From assembly GCF_900156745.1 (NCBI RefSeq), contig NZ_LT707065.1, positions 5,406,086-5,470,085 of the forward strand: a stretch of 64,000 bases of DNA, given 5' to 3'. Position 1 is the stretch's first letter; every line of letters begins with the position of its first letter. Shown here piece after piece: positions 8,941-18,581 of the stretch. Both the position numbers and the translations under genes were made by a program. The notes under the pieces are model-generated. The model was not told the DNA's origin. It saw only the letters and a list, made by a program, of their open reading frames with translations, and did no database searches. The DNA is from Achromobacter sp. MFA1 R4 (GTDB lineage Bacteria > Pseudomonadota > Gammaproteobacteria > Burkholderiales > Burkholderiaceae_B).

Positions 8941-10101
8941 ATGCCCCACGCCTCCCACGCCTACCAGGACATCCGCGAAGCCGTGCGCGACCTCTGCGCC
9001 CAGTTCCCTGCCGACTACTTCCGCAAGATCGACGAGGCGCGCGGCTACCCCGAGGATTTCGTCCGCGCCCTCACCGAAGCCGGCTGGCTGGCCGCCCTGA
9101 TCCCGCAGGAATACGGCGGCTCGGGCCTGGGACTGACCGAGGCCTCGGTCATCATGGAAGAAATCAACCGCAGCGGCGGCAACTCCGGCGCCTGCCACGG
9201 CCAGATGTACAACATGGGCACGCTGCTGCGCCACGGCTCCGAAGCCCAGAAGCGTGAATACCTGCCCCGCATCGCCGCCGGCGAACTGCGCCTGCAGTCC
9301 ATGGGCGTGACCGAACCCACCACCGGCACCGACACCACCAAGATCAAGACCACCGCGGTCAAGCGCGGCGACCGGTACGTCATCAACGGCCAGAAGGTCT
9401 GGATCTCGCGCGTGCAGCATTCGGACCTGATGATCCTGCTGGCGCGCACCACGCCGCTCGACCAGGTGACGCGCAAGTCCGAAGGCATGTCGATCTTCCT
9501 GGTCGACCTGCACCACGCGGTCAAGCACGGCATGTCGATCCGCCCCATCCCCAACATGGTCAACCACGAGACCAACGAGCTCTTCTTCGACAACCTGGAA
9601 ATCCCCGAAGAAAACCTGATCGGCGAAGAAGGCAAAGGCTTCAAATACATCCTGGACGGCCTGAACGCCGAACGCACGCTGATCGCCGCCGAGTGCATCG
9701 GCGATGGCTACTGGTTTGTCGACAAGGTCACGGCCTATGCCAAAGAGCGCGTGGTGTTCGGCCGCCCCATCGGGCAGAACCAGGGCGTGCAGTTCCCCAT
9801 CGCCCGCGCCCACATCAACGTCGAAGCCGCCAGCCTGATGCGCTACGAGGCCTGCCGCCTGTTCGACGCCCACGAGCCGTGCGGCGCCCAGGCCAACATG
9901 GCCAAGCTGCTGGCCGCCGACGCGTCCTGGGAAGCGGCCAATGCCTGCCTGCAGTTCCACGGCGGCTTCGGCTTTGCCAACGAGTACGACGTCGAGCGCA
10001 AGTTCCGCGAAACCCGCCTCTACCAGGTCGCGCCCATCTCGACCAACCTGATCCTGTCGTACGTCGCCGAACACATCCTGGGCCTGCCCCGCTCCTTCTG
10101 A
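8941..10101 (+). CDS. Acyl-CoA dehydrogenase
   Basis: 386 residues, the normal size for a flavin acyl-CoA dehydrogenase. N-terminal helical domain, the middle beta domain with VTEPTTGTDTTKIKT and the C-terminal helical domain with GFKYILDGLNAERTLIA and the FHGGFGFANEYDVERKFRE segment. It dehydrogenates an acyl-CoA at the alpha-beta position, passing electrons to ETF; the chain is not predictable from sequence alone. I start at MPHASHAYQD, which fits the family better than an open extension 24 codons upstream. It is followed after 16 bp by the MmgE/PrpD gene, so the two are probably one operon. Confidence 0.9.
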   Translation: MPHASHAYQDIREAVRDLCAQFPADYFRKIDEARGYPEDFVRALTEAGWLAALIPQEYGGSGLGLTEASVIMEEINRSGGNSGACHGQMYNMGTLLRHGSEAQKREYLPRIAAGELRLQSMGVTEPTTGTDTTKIKTTAVKRGDRYVINGQKVWISRVQHSDLMILLARTTPLDQVTRKSEGMSIFLVDLHHAVKHGMSIRPIPNMVNHETNELFFDNLEIPEENLIGEEGKGFKYILDGLNAERTLIAAECIGDGYWFVDKVTAYAKERVVFGRPIGQNQGVQFPIARAHINVEAASLMRYEACRLFDAHEPCGAQANMAKLLAADASWEAANACLQFHGGFGFANEYDVERKFRETRLYQVAPISTNLILSYVAEHILGLPRSF

Positions 10102-10117
10102 CACGCCACCCTTGCCC

Positions 10118-11500
10118 ATGAACGCTGACCAAGACACCCCGCACCTGAGCGCCCAACTCGCGGCCTTTGCCGCCAACCTGCGCTACGAAGACATCCCGGC
10201 GCCCGTGCTGCGCCGCGCCGAAGACCTGCTGCTCGATTGCCTGGCCTCGATCCTGGCCGGGGCCTCCGCCCGCGCCGTCCAGGCCATCGACCGCTACGCC
10301 GCGGCGATGGGCCCGGCGGATGGTCCCAGCGAAGTCCTGATCACCCGCCGCCGCACGACGCCGCTGTTTGCGGCCATGGTGAACGCCGCCGCCGCGCATG
10401 TGGTCGAGCAGGACGACGTGCACAACGGGTCGGTCTTCCACCCCGCCGCGGTCGTGTTCCCCCCTGCCCTGGCCGTCGCCCAGGCCTTGGGCGCGTCGGG
10501 CCGCGACCTGCTCACCGCCGCGGTGGCGGGCTACGAGGTCGGCATCCGCGTGGGCGAATTCCTGGGCCGGTCCCACTACAAGATCTTCCACACCACGGGG
10601 ACGGCGGGCACGTTGGCCGCCGCCGTCACCACCGGACGCTTGCTGGGCCTGACGCCCGAGCAGATGCTCCACGCGCTGGGTTCGGCCGGCACGCAGGCGG
10701 CCGGACTCTGGGAGTTCCTGCGCGACGCCGCCGATTCCAAGCAGCTTCACACCGCCAAGGCGGCGGCCGACGGCATCACCGCGGCCTACCTGGCCCGGGA
10801 AGGTTTCACGGGCGCCCGGCACATCCTCGAAGGCCCGCAGGGCATGGCCGCCGGCATGTCCACGGACGCCGATCCCAGCCGCCTGTGCGACCGCCTGGGC
10901 CAGCGCTGGGCGCTGGCCGAAACCTCATTCAAGTTCCACGCGTCATGCCGGCACACGCACCCGGCGGCCGACGCCCTGCAGCAGGCCCTGCGCGACAACG
11001 GCCTCACCGAAGCCGACGTCGAGCGCGTCGTGGCGCACGTCCACCAGGGCGCCATCGATGTGCTGGGCCCCGTCGTCAACCCGCAGACGGTGCACCAGTC
11101 CAAGTTCTCGATGGGAACGGTGCTGGCGCTGATCGCCCGCAAAGGTCGCGCCGGGCTGGCGGAATTCGACGCCGGCCTGGATGACCCAGGCGTCGCGGCT
11201 TTCCGCGGCAAGGTGGAAATGGTGCTGGACGACGAGGTCGATGGCGCCTATCCGCAGCGCTGGATCGGCAAAGTCACGGTGCATACCCGCGACGGACGCA
11301 CGCTGCATGGACGGGTGGACGAGCCCAAGGGCGATCCGGGCAACACCCTGAGCCGCGCGGAGATCGAGGACAAGACGCTCAGCCTGGGCCGCTATGCGGA
11401 CGCCGCGACCGAACCCGAACTTCGCGGCTTGATCGCCACGATCTGGGCACTGGAGAACCGGGGCAAGGTGGACGCGCTGCTGCCCCGGCAATCTGCCTGA
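10118..11500 (+). CDS. MmgE/PrpD family protein
   Basis: 460 residues. The family includes 2-methylcitrate dehydratase (PrpD), cis-aconitate decarboxylase and iminodisuccinate epimerase. Conserved segments seen include LLLDCLASILAG, HVVEQDDVHN, YEVGIRVGEF, HTTGTAGTLAAA and KFHASCRHTHPAADAL. No prpB or prpC is adjacent, so a methylcitrate role is not supported; pairing with an acyl-CoA dehydrogenase suggests breakdown of a small branched or dicarboxylic acid. A TTG two codons earlier is an alternative start. It ends 7 bp before the convergent rph stop. Confidence 0.88.
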   Translation: MNADQDTPHLSAQLAAFAANLRYEDIPAPVLRRAEDLLLDCLASILAGASARAVQAIDRYAAAMGPADGPSEVLITRRRTTPLFAAMVNAAAAHVVEQDDVHNGSVFHPAAVVFPPALAVAQALGASGRDLLTAAVAGYEVGIRVGEFLGRSHYKIFHTTGTAGTLAAAVTTGRLLGLTPEQMLHALGSAGTQAAGLWEFLRDAADSKQLHTAKAAADGITAAYLAREGFTGARHILEGPQGMAAGMSTDADPSRLCDRLGQRWALAETSFKFHASCRHTHPAADALQQALRDNGLTEADVERVVAHVHQGAIDVLGPVVNPQTVHQSKFSMGTVLALIARKGRAGLAEFDAGLDDPGVAAFRGKVEMVLDDEVDGAYPQRWIGKVTVHTRDGRTLHGRVDEPKGDPGNTLSRAEIEDKTLSLGRYADAATEPELRGLIATIWALENRGKVDALLPRQSA

Positions 11501-11507
11501 CCGGCCG

Positions 11508-12242
11508 CTACGCCAGGGCGGCGCGCTGGGCCTTCACCAGGTTGGCGATGCCGTTCTCGGCCAGCACCAGCATCGTATCCAGTTCGGCACGCGTGAAGGT
11601 CGCCCCTTCGCCCGTGCCCTGCACCTCCACGAAGGCGCCGCTGCCGGTCATGATGACGTTCACGTCGGCGTCGCAGGCGGAATCTTCCTGATAGTCCAGG
11701 TCCAGCACCGCCTGCCCGCCCACCAGCCCCACGGACACCGCGGCCACCGCGTCGCGGATGGGATTGGCCGTCAGGTCGCCCCGTTTCATCAGCAGCGCGA
11801 CCGCATCGGCCGCCGCCACCCAGGCGCCAGTGATGCTGGCGCACCGCGTACCGCCGTCGGCTTGCAGCACGTCGCAGTCCAGGTGGAGCGTGCGCTCGCC
11901 CAGCGCCTTCATGTCGAACACGGCGCGCAGGCTGCGGCCGATCAGGCGCTGGATTTCCTGCGTGCGGCCGCTCTGCTTGCCGCGCGCCGCCTCGCGGTCG
12001 CCGCGCGTGTGGGTGGCGCGCGGCAACATGCCGTATTCCGCCGTCACCCACCCTTCGCCCTTGCCCTTGAGGAAAGGCGGCACCTTGTCCAGGACGCTTG
12101 CCGTGCACAGCACGTGGGTATCGCCCGCCTTCACCAGCACCGACCCTTCGGCGTAGCGCGTGAAGCCGCGCTCCAGGCTGAAAGGACGCAATTGCTCGAC
12201 GGCGCGGCCCGAGGGCCGGGCAAGGGTGGATAGAGTGGTCAC
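11508..12242 (-). CDS. rph: Ribonuclease PH
   Basis: 244 residues from a GTG start that is preceded by TGGAG; the frame runs 54 codons further upstream without family similarity. The phosphorolytic 3'-5' exoribonuclease trims tRNA 3' ends. Seen: [19 protein letters not shown], the phosphate-site [20 protein letters not shown] region, [17 protein letters not shown] and [17 protein letters not shown]. The full-length C-terminus excludes the frameshifted K-12 type. It diverges from yicC, as is common for this pair. Confidence 0.95.
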   Translation of the reverse strand: MTTLSTLARPSGRAVEQLRPFSLERGFTRYAEGSVLVKAGDTHVLCTASVLDKVPPFLKGKGEGWVTAEYGMLPRATHTRGDREAARGKQSGRTQEIQRLIGRSLRAVFDMKALGERTLHLDCDVLQADGGTRCASITGAWVAAADAVALLMKRGDLTANPIRDAVAAVSVGLVGGQAVLDLDYQEDSACDADVNVIMTGSGAFVEVQGTGEGATFTRAELDTMLVLAENGIANLVKAQRAALA

Positions 12243-12426
12243 AGCGGGCTCCAGACATGGCTTCGATTCGCGGCATTGTACGGGCAGGCGCCACGGGAAC
12301 AGCGCGCTTGGAGTATCCTGCCGCGATGCATCCGGTTGAAAACACAGACCCGCTGCCCACGACCTGGGCGCCGCGGGCCCCGGCGCAACCGGCTTCCACC
12401 CCAAGAATCACCAGGACACGCCCATC

Positions 12427-13359
12427 ATGATCCGCAGCATGACCGCCTTCGGCAACGCCCGAGCAGACCTAGAACAAGGCACGCTTGCCATAGAACTGCG
12501 CAGCGTCAACAGCCGCTTTCTCGACCTGTATTTCCGCCTGCCCGACGAGCTGCGCCACGTCGAAACGCCGCTGCGCGAACTGCTGACGGCCAACCTGGCC
12601 CGCGGCAAGGTGGAGATCCGCGTTTCCTATACCCGCGCCGCCAGCGCGGACCTGTCCAAGCTGGACCCAGCCTGGCTCGAAAGCCTGGCCGAACAGCTCC
12701 AGGCCGCCCGCCGCATCATCCCCGACATCGCCTCGCCGCGCCTGGCCGAGCTGTTCAACTGGCCCGGCCAGCGTGGCAATGACGCGCTCGATCCGCAGAT
12801 CTGGGGCGCCGCCTGCCTGCAGGCCGCCCAGCAGGCCCTGACGCAATTGCAGGAAGGCCGCGAACGCGAAGGCGAACGTCTCGCCGGCATGATGCGCGAA
12901 TGCGCCGACGGCGTCGCCCGCGTGGTCGACATCGTGCAGGCCCACCTGCCGCAACTCCTGGCCGACCACCGCGACCGGCAGGCCGCCAAGCTGCGCGAAA
13001 GCGTGGAATCGGCCTTCCCCGGCGGTTTTGCCCATATCTCCGGCGCCGAATTGTCCGAACGCCTGTCCCAGGAAGCCAACCTGTTCGCCTTGCGCATCGA
13101 CGTGGCCGAAGAGCTGTCCCGTCTGCGCTCGCACCTGGAAGAACTGCGGCACCTGCTCACGGACGGCGGCGGCAAGCCGTCCGCCGGCAAGAAGAACGCC
13201 GGCAGCGCCGGCAAGCGCCTGGACTTCCTGTTCCAGGAAATGAACCGCGAAGCCAACACGCTGGGCTCCAAGGCCGGCAGCATGGAAGTCACCCGCGCCG
13301 CGATGGACCTGAAACTGCTGATCGAGCAGATGCGCGAACAGGCGCAGAACATCGAATAA
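12427..13359 (+). CDS. yicC: YicC-family endoribonuclease
   Basis: 310 residues with the N-terminal YicC domain (MIRSMTAFGNA, ELRSVNSRFLDLYFRLP) and the C-terminal DUF1732 block (RLDFLFQEMNREANTLGSK). YicC proteins are reported to be endoribonucleases involved in RNA turnover. The DUF1732 part would give the basic RNA-binding helices. A Gly/Lys-rich linker (about 245-262) separates the two parts. Divergent from rph across 184 bp with no clear promoter hexamers. Confidence 0.93.
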   Translation: MIRSMTAFGNARADLEQGTLAIELRSVNSRFLDLYFRLPDELRHVETPLRELLTANLARGKVEIRVSYTRAASADLSKLDPAWLESLAEQLQAARRIIPDIASPRLAELFNWPGQRGNDALDPQIWGAACLQAAQQALTQLQEGREREGERLAGMMRECADGVARVVDIVQAHLPQLLADHRDRQAAKLRESVESAFPGGFAHISGAELSERLSQEANLFALRIDVAEELSRLRSHLEELRHLLTDGGGKPSAGKKNAGSAGKRLDFLFQEMNREANTLGSKAGSMEVTRAAMDLKLLIEQMREQAQNIE

Positions 13360-13378
13360 GGGGGGTTGCGCCCCTCGT

Positions 13379-14938
13379 TCAGCGGATCTCGCCCGTGGCC
13401 GGCTCGCCGCGCAGCGCCGAATCCAGATAATCCCTGCGGGCGCGCGCATCCGGGAAGCGCATGTCGCGGTAGCTGACAACGCGCGACCCGCGCGCCAGCC
13501 GGTAGCCCGCCCAGATCAGCAGGAAGAGCGGAATGCCGATATACGTGGCCACCACCCCGCCCCAGTCGATCCGGTCCTGCAGGAAGGCCTGGTAGTTCTG
13601 GCCCAGCGTGATGACCAGGCACAGCACGAACGCGAAGATCGGACCGAAGGGAAAGAACGGGGACACATAGGGCAGATCGGCCAGGCTGTTGCCCTGCTTC
13701 ACGTAGCCCCGGCGGAAACGGTAGTGGCTGATGGCGATGCCCAGCCACGCGATGAAGCCGGTCATCCCCGACGTGTTGAGCAGCCAGATATAGACGGCGT
13801 TGGGGCTGAAGATGAACGTGAAGAAGCACAGCGCCGCGACGGCCGTGGTGGCCAGCAACGCCCACAGCGGCACGCCGCTATGCGAAATGCGCCCGAAAAT
13901 GCGCGGCGCCTTGCCTTCGCGCGCCAGGCTGTACAGCATGCGCGTCGCCGCGTACATGCCCGAGTTGCCGGCCGACAGCACCGAGGTCAGCACGACGGCA
14001 TTCATGACCGATGCCGCCCCCAACAGACCGGCCCGCTCGAAAATCAACGCGAACGGGCTGACGCTGATGTCTTCCACGTCGTTGCGCAGCAGATGGGGAT
14101 CGGTATAGGGAATCAGCAGGCCGATGACCAGGATGGCCGCCACGTAGAACAGCAGGATGCGCCAGAACACCTGGCGCACCGCGCGCGGCAGGTTGCGCGC
14201 CGGGTCCTTGGATTCGCCCGCGGCGATGCCGATAAGCTCGGTGCCCTGGAACGAAAAGCCCACCACCATCGCCACGCCGATCAGCGCGGCGAACCCGCCG
14301 GCGAAAGGCGCGTCGCCCACGGTCCAGTTGGCAAGGCCCCCGGTGTCGCCGCCGCGGATGATGCCCAGCAGCATCATCACGCCCATGACGACGAAAGCCA
14401 GCACGGCGATCACCTTGATGAGGGCGAACCAGAATTCCGCCTCGCCGAACCCTCGGGCAGACAGGGCGTTCAGCCCGAAGGTGACCGCCAGGAACAAGGC
14501 GCTCCAGTAGAAGCCGGGCACGTCCGGAAACCAATACGCCATGACGAGCTGCGCCGCCACCAGGTCCACCGCAACCGTGACGGCCCAGTTGTACCAATAG
14601 TTCCAGCCCAGCGCGAAGCCGAAACCGTCTTCGACGTAGCGCGCGCCGTACGTGGAAAACGAGCCCGACACCGGCATCGCGGCCGCCAGTTCGCCCAGGC
14701 TGGTCATCAGGAAATAGACCATGATGCCGATCAGCACGTAGCCCAGCAGCGCGCCGCCGGGGCCGGCCTTCGCGATGGTCGCGCCCGACGCCACGAACAG
14801 CCCGGTGCCGATCGACCCGCCCACGGCGATCATCGTCAGGTGGCGCGCGGACAGCGTGCGCCGCAGTTCGGACGGCCTGCCCGCCTCCGATTTGCGCGTG
14901 CCGCCTGAGCGGCGATCATCGTGTTCCGATGGAGCCAA
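13379..14938 (-). CDS. lysP: Lysine-specific permease (APC superfamily)
   Basis: 519 residues with about 12 membrane helices. The N-terminal LRRTLSARHLTMIAVGGSIG and the segments SLGELAAAMPVSGSF, GFALGWNYWYNWAVT and GFGEAEFWFALIKV are very close to E. coli LysP, so proton-driven lysine import is likely. Start choice is uncertain: the frame is open upstream, but a TTG preceded by AAGGA at 7 bases gives LAPSEHDDRR; a GTG five codons earlier is the alternative. Gene order gives no pathway context. Confidence 0.88.
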   Translation of the reverse strand: MAPSEHDDRRSGGTRKSEAGRPSELRRTLSARHLTMIAVGGSIGTGLFVASGATIAKAGPGGALLGYVLIGIMVYFLMTSLGELAAAMPVSGSFSTYGARYVEDGFGFALGWNYWYNWAVTVAVDLVAAQLVMAYWFPDVPGFYWSALFLAVTFGLNALSARGFGEAEFWFALIKVIAVLAFVVMGVMMLLGIIRGGDTGGLANWTVGDAPFAGGFAALIGVAMVVGFSFQGTELIGIAAGESKDPARNLPRAVRQVFWRILLFYVAAILVIGLLIPYTDPHLLRNDVEDISVSPFALIFERAGLLGAASVMNAVVLTSVLSAGNSGMYAATRMLYSLAREGKAPRIFGRISHSGVPLWALLATTAVAALCFFTFIFSPNAVYIWLLNTSGMTGFIAWLGIAISHYRFRRGYVKQGNSLADLPYVSPFFPFGPIFAFVLCLVITLGQNYQAFLQDRIDWGGVVATYIGIPLFLLIWAGYRLARGSRVVSYRDMRFPDARARRDYLDSALRGEPATGEIR

Positions 14939-15055
14939 AATGCATTCCTTCACGTCTGCAGGCCCCGCGCAACGCAGCGCGTAGGCCCTGGGAAATCCGA
15001 GCAACGCGCGAGAATAGCGCAATCGGCCCCGACATGAAAAATGACCGGCGGCGGG

Positions 15056-15072
15056 GGACGGATCAACCGTCC
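15056..15072 (-). terminator. Possible terminator hairpin of amn
   Basis: A perfect 6-bp stem GGACGG / CCGTCC with a 5-base loop lies 22 bases beyond the amn stop. The T-rich stretch follows only about 18 bases later, so it is a weak candidate. Confidence 0.35.
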
Positions 15073-15094
15073 TGGCGCCCCGCCCGCCTCGCAT

Positions 15095-16594
15095 TTATTG
15101 AAACGCTGTTTCCATGAACGTGCGCAGCTTGCGCGAATGCAGCCGCTCCGGCGGCATGTCCCGCAGGCGCTCCAGCGCCCGGATGCCGATTTCCAGATGC
15201 TGGTTGACCTGGCGCCGATAGAACGCGCTGGCCATGCCCGGCAGCTTCAGTTCGCCGTGCAGGGGCTTGTCCGACACGCACAGCAGGGTCCCGTAAGGCA
15301 CCCGAAACCGGAAGCCGTTCGCCGCGATCGTGGCGGACTCCATGTCCAGGGCGATCGCGCGCGACTGCGCGAAGCGTTCCACCAGGTCGACGTGATCGCG
15401 CAATTCCCAGTTCCGGTTGTCGATGGTCGCCACCGTGCCTGTGCGCATGATGCGCTTCAAGTCCCACCCGGACAGCCCGGCCACCTCTTCCACCGCCTGC
15501 TCCAGCGCAACCTGCACCTCGGCAAGCGCCGGCACCGGCACCCAGGTGGGCAGGTCGTCGTCCAGCACGTGGTCTTCGCGCACGTACCCATGCGCCAGCA
15601 CGTAGTCGCCCAGCCGCTGCGAATCCCGCAGGCCGGCGCAGTGCCCGAGCATGAGCCAGGCGTGCGGGCGCAGCACGGCGATGTGGTCCGTGATCGTCTT
15701 GGCGTTGGACGGCCCGACGCCGATGTTCACCAGGGTGATGCCGGAATGGTCGCCGCGTACCAGGTGGTACGCGGGCATCTGCGGCAGCCGCACCGGCTGG
15801 ACCTCGTCGCCCGGGCCGCTTTCGCCGCGGCGGGTGATGCGATTGCCCGGCTCGACGAGCATCTCGTAGTCTTCGTTGCCGCTGGACATGAGCGCGCGGG
15901 CGCGCGCGCAGAACTCGTCCACATAAAACTGGTAATTGGTGAACAGCACGAAATTCTGGAAGTGCGCCGGCGCGGTCGAGGTGTAGTGCTGCAGCCGGTG
16001 CAGCGAATAATCGACCCGCTGCGCCGTGAACGGCGCGAGCGGCCGGGGCTCGCCTTCCTTGCCCCGCCAGGAGCCGTTGACGATGGCGTCGTCCGTGACC
16101 GCCAGGTCCGGCACGTCGAACAGGTCGCGCAGGGGCCGCTTGAGCGCCTCCAGGTGCTCGCCTTCCACGTAGGCGCCCTCGGGAAAGGCAAAGTGCAGCG
16201 GAATCGGCGAATCGGATTCGCCCACTTCAACCGCCACCCGATGGTTCTGCAACAACTGGCCGACCTGCTCGATCAGGTAATCGCGAAACAGCGCCGGCTG
16301 CGTGATGGTCGTCTGGTAGATGCCCGGTTCGGCGACATGGCCGTACGAAAGCCGGGTGTCGATGGGGTCGTAGGTATCCACGACGATGCGGATGGCTGGG
16401 TAATAGGCCCTGAAACGGGCGGCGCCATTGCCGGGGTCCTTCAAGACCTCACGAAAGGCAGTACGCAAAAAAGCCGTGTTGCGCGCATAGATTTCAGCCA
16501 GCCGGTCCACCGCGGACTGCGCGTCCTGGAAGGGTTCGAAGGGCAACGCCTCGGGCCGGTTGAAGGACGACAAAAGGTGTACTGCGTTCATCAT
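15095..16594 (-). CDS. amn: AMP nucleosidase
   Basis: 499 residues (484 in E. coli). It hydrolyses AMP to adenine and ribose 5-phosphate and so sets adenylate pools. The N-terminal Amn-specific domain (YPAIRIVVDTYDPIDTRLSY, GTYQTTIT-like segment) is followed by a nucleoside-phosphorylase-type fold with INIGVGPSNAKTITDH-like, LMLGHCAGL and ALDMESATIAANG motifs. GGAG lies 9 bases before the first of two tandem ATGs. Gap of 156 bp to the lysP-like gene on the same strand. Confidence 0.95.
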   Translation of the reverse strand: MMNAVHLLSSFNRPEALPFEPFQDAQSAVDRLAEIYARNTAFLRTAFREVLKDPGNGAARFRAYYPAIRIVVDTYDPIDTRLSYGHVAEPGIYQTTITQPALFRDYLIEQVGQLLQNHRVAVEVGESDSPIPLHFAFPEGAYVEGEHLEALKRPLRDLFDVPDLAVTDDAIVNGSWRGKEGEPRPLAPFTAQRVDYSLHRLQHYTSTAPAHFQNFVLFTNYQFYVDEFCARARALMSSGNEDYEMLVEPGNRITRRGESGPGDEVQPVRLPQMPAYHLVRGDHSGITLVNIGVGPSNAKTITDHIAVLRPHAWLMLGHCAGLRDSQRLGDYVLAHGYVREDHVLDDDLPTWVPVPALAEVQVALEQAVEEVAGLSGWDLKRIMRTGTVATIDNRNWELRDHVDLVERFAQSRAIALDMESATIAANGFRFRVPYGTLLCVSDKPLHGELKLPGMASAFYRRQVNQHLEIGIRALERLRDMPPERLHSRKLRTFMETAFQ

Positions 16595-16825
16595 TGAGCT
16601 TTACTCCGCCTTCTTATCTGTCTTGCTCGAATCCCTTGCCGCGCGCGGCGGCGCCGCGGGGAGCCGATGCAGTCGATTATGCCCGAGGCGGTGCGCGATC
16701 ACGTGACAGGCCCGCACGCGGATGGGGATACCCGCGCCTCCTTGCCGCGTCCGGGATCGCCAGGGGGAGTCCTGTTACGCCAGCCAGTGGGAAGGCCGTA
16801 ACGGCGGGCGGCCGATAATGCTGCA

Positions 16826-16864
16826 TTGCACTACAAATGTAATGGAATATTATTACACTATAAT
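16826..16864 (+). promoter_or_regulatory. AT-rich promoter/operator region upstream of the NlpC/P60 gene
   Basis: An unusually AT-rich island in the 373-bp amn-NlpC gap. A perfect -10 hexamer TATAAT lies at 16859-16864; a second combination is TTGCAC (16826) with TATTAT (16848) at 16 bases. The inverted repeat TGTAAT-N8-ATTACA (16838-16857) overlaps them and looks like a repressor site. The remainder of the gap (16595-16825 and 16865-16967) shows nothing I can name. Confidence 0.5.
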
Positions 16865-16967
16865 CGTGAGGCGTTCCGGGTGTTCCGCCTGCGAACCGCT
16901 CCCTTTTCCGCCGGCTTGCCACCCCAGGCAAAGCCATGCCGCCCACTCCGATTCTTGAAGTGACGTA

Positions 16968-17564
16968 ATGACTCCGCCCACGCGAAAAGTCCGCTTTTCC
17001 TTTTTCCGCATTCCCGCATTCCTGTCAGCGCCGCTGTTGGCCCTGACCCTGTCCTGGACTCCCGGCGCCGCCCACGCATCGCTGGCTTCCGATCAGGCCC
17101 GCCCCACCCTCAGCGGCCTGCGCCTGGCGCAAGAGCCCACGGTGCCCACGCTGCGCGAACGCGTCGTGCAGGCCGGCCTGGAAGCCATCGGCACGCCGTA
17201 CAGCTGGGGCGGCGACGACGCCGACGGTTTTGATTGCAGCGGCCTCGTTCTATATGTCTTCCGCGAAATCGCCGGACTCGAACTGCCCCGCACCGCCCGC
17301 GCGCAGCGCTCCGAGGGGCACAAAGTCGCCGCCAATAAGGAACTGCGTCCTGGCGACCTGGTGTTTTTCGCCACCCGCGGACGGGGCGTGACCTCGCACG
17401 TGGGCATTTACATCGGCCAGAACAAATTCGTGCACGCGCCGCGCCGCGGCACGAAGGTGCGGGTGGACGACATGAAATCCGCGTACTGGTCCAAGCGCTA
17501 CCTCGGCGCCCGCGCCTACCTGGACACGCCGCCCAAGCAGATGTTGGCCCAAGCCTCGCGCTGA
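16968..17564 (+). CDS. Secreted NlpC/P60 peptidoglycan endopeptidase
   Basis: 198 residues. A hydrophobic N-terminus (about 17-38, ending AHA) is a probable signal peptide. The NlpC/P60 domain holds the catalytic Cys90 in DGFDCSGLV, His144 in SHVGIYIG and His156 in FVHAPR, plus the usual RPGDLVFF. The family cleaves the gamma-D-Glu/meso-DAP link or related stem-peptide bonds in the periplasm. It has an AT-rich promoter region of its own and converges with the SDR gene. Confidence 0.92.
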   Translation: MTPPTRKVRFSFFRIPAFLSAPLLALTLSWTPGAAHASLASDQARPTLSGLRLAQEPTVPTLRERVVQAGLEAIGTPYSWGGDDADGFDCSGLVLYVFREIAGLELPRTARAQRSEGHKVAANKELRPGDLVFFATRGRGVTSHVGIYIGQNKFVHAPRRGTKVRVDDMKSAYWSKRYLGARAYLDTPPKQMLAQASR

Positions 17565-17604
17565 GCCGGCAAGCACATTACGGGCCGGCGCCCTGGGGGA
17601 CGGA

Positions 17605-17633
17605 TGGGCGCATGACCGAAGGCCGTGCGCCCA
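17605..17633. terminator. Candidate bidirectional terminator between NlpC and SDR genes
   Basis: A perfect 8-bp inverted repeat TGGGCGCA / TGCGCCCA with a 13-base loop lies in the 93-bp convergent gap. It lacks a T-tract on either side, so it may be an mRNA-end hairpin instead. Confidence 0.4.
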
Positions 17634-17657
17634 ATGCCCGCTGCTTGACCGGAAGCG

Positions 17658-18428
17658 TCAGCCCCGGCCCACGAACGGCATGTTGGTGGCCATCAGCGTC
17701 ATGAACTGCACGTTGGCGTCCAGCGGCAGGCGGGCCATGGCGGCCACGGCCTGCGCCACGTGGGCCACGTCCATGCGCGGCTCCACCTTGGTGCTGCCGT
17801 CGGCCTGCAGGATGCCGGCGGCCATGCGCTCGGTCATTTCGGTCGCGGCGTTGCCGATGTCGATCTGGCCGCAGGCGATGTTGTACGGCCGGCAATCCAG
17901 CGAAATCGACTTGGTCAGGCCGGTCACGGCATGCTTGGTGGCCGTGTAGGCGATCGAGAACGGACGCGGGGCGTGCGAGGAGATCGAGCCATTGTTGATG
18001 ATGCGTCCGCCGCGCGGGGTCTGCGCCTTCATGATGCGTATCGCGGCCTGGGCGCACAGAAACATGCCGGTCAGGTTGGTGTCGACCACATCGCGCCAGA
18101 CGGACACCGGCAATTCCTCGATCGGCACCGCCGGCGCGCCGCGCCCGGCGTTATTGAAGAGCACGTCGAGGCGGCCGTATTCGCGCTGGGCGGTATCGAA
18201 GAGATCCCGGACCGCCTGCTCGTCCGACACGTCCGTGGGCACCACCAGCGCCCGCAAACCGTCTTCGCCCGCAGCGGTGCGCGTGGCTTCGAGCGGCTCG
18301 CGCCGGCGGCCGGCCAGCACGACCCGGTAGCCCTGCGCCAGGAATTCCAGGGCAACCGCGCGGCCTATGCCGGTGCCGGCGCCGGTTACCAAGGCCACGC
18401 GGGGTGGGTCGATCTCGTTCGTCGTCAT
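17658..18428 (-). CDS. Short-chain dehydrogenase/reductase
   Basis: 256 residues, classical SDR. Cofactor motif GAGTGIG (TGxxxGxG), NNAG, catalytic Ser in [11 protein letters not shown] and the YTATK Tyr-Lys pair are present. The residues after the second beta strand (AGRRREPLE) are basic, suggesting NADP(H). An AGGAG precedes the MTTNEIDPP start by 6 bases; the upstream open extension is discarded. Substrate cannot be told. Divergent from gmk. Confidence 0.9.
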   Translation of the reverse strand: MTTNEIDPPRVALVTGAGTGIGRAVALEFLAQGYRVVLAGRRREPLEATRTAAGEDGLRALVVPTDVSDEQAVRDLFDTAQREYGRLDVLFNNAGRGAPAVPIEELPVSVWRDVVDTNLTGMFLCAQAAIRIMKAQTPRGGRIINNGSISSHAPRPFSIAYTATKHAVTGLTKSISLDCRPYNIACGQIDIGNAATEMTERMAAGILQADGSTKVEPRMDVAHVAQAVAAMARLPLDANVQFMTLMATNMPFVGRG

Positions 18429-18581
18429 CGGATTCTCCTGCTTATGGATGCGCGAAATCCTACCCGAATCGTCCCGCGGATGCTGCAAGCGAAGGTTCCA
18501 AGCGCAACACACTTTCAACAGCCGCGCCGCGCGATTTGCTATTCTTCGAGTCTTAGCATCACACGCCGGTCACATTCATTC

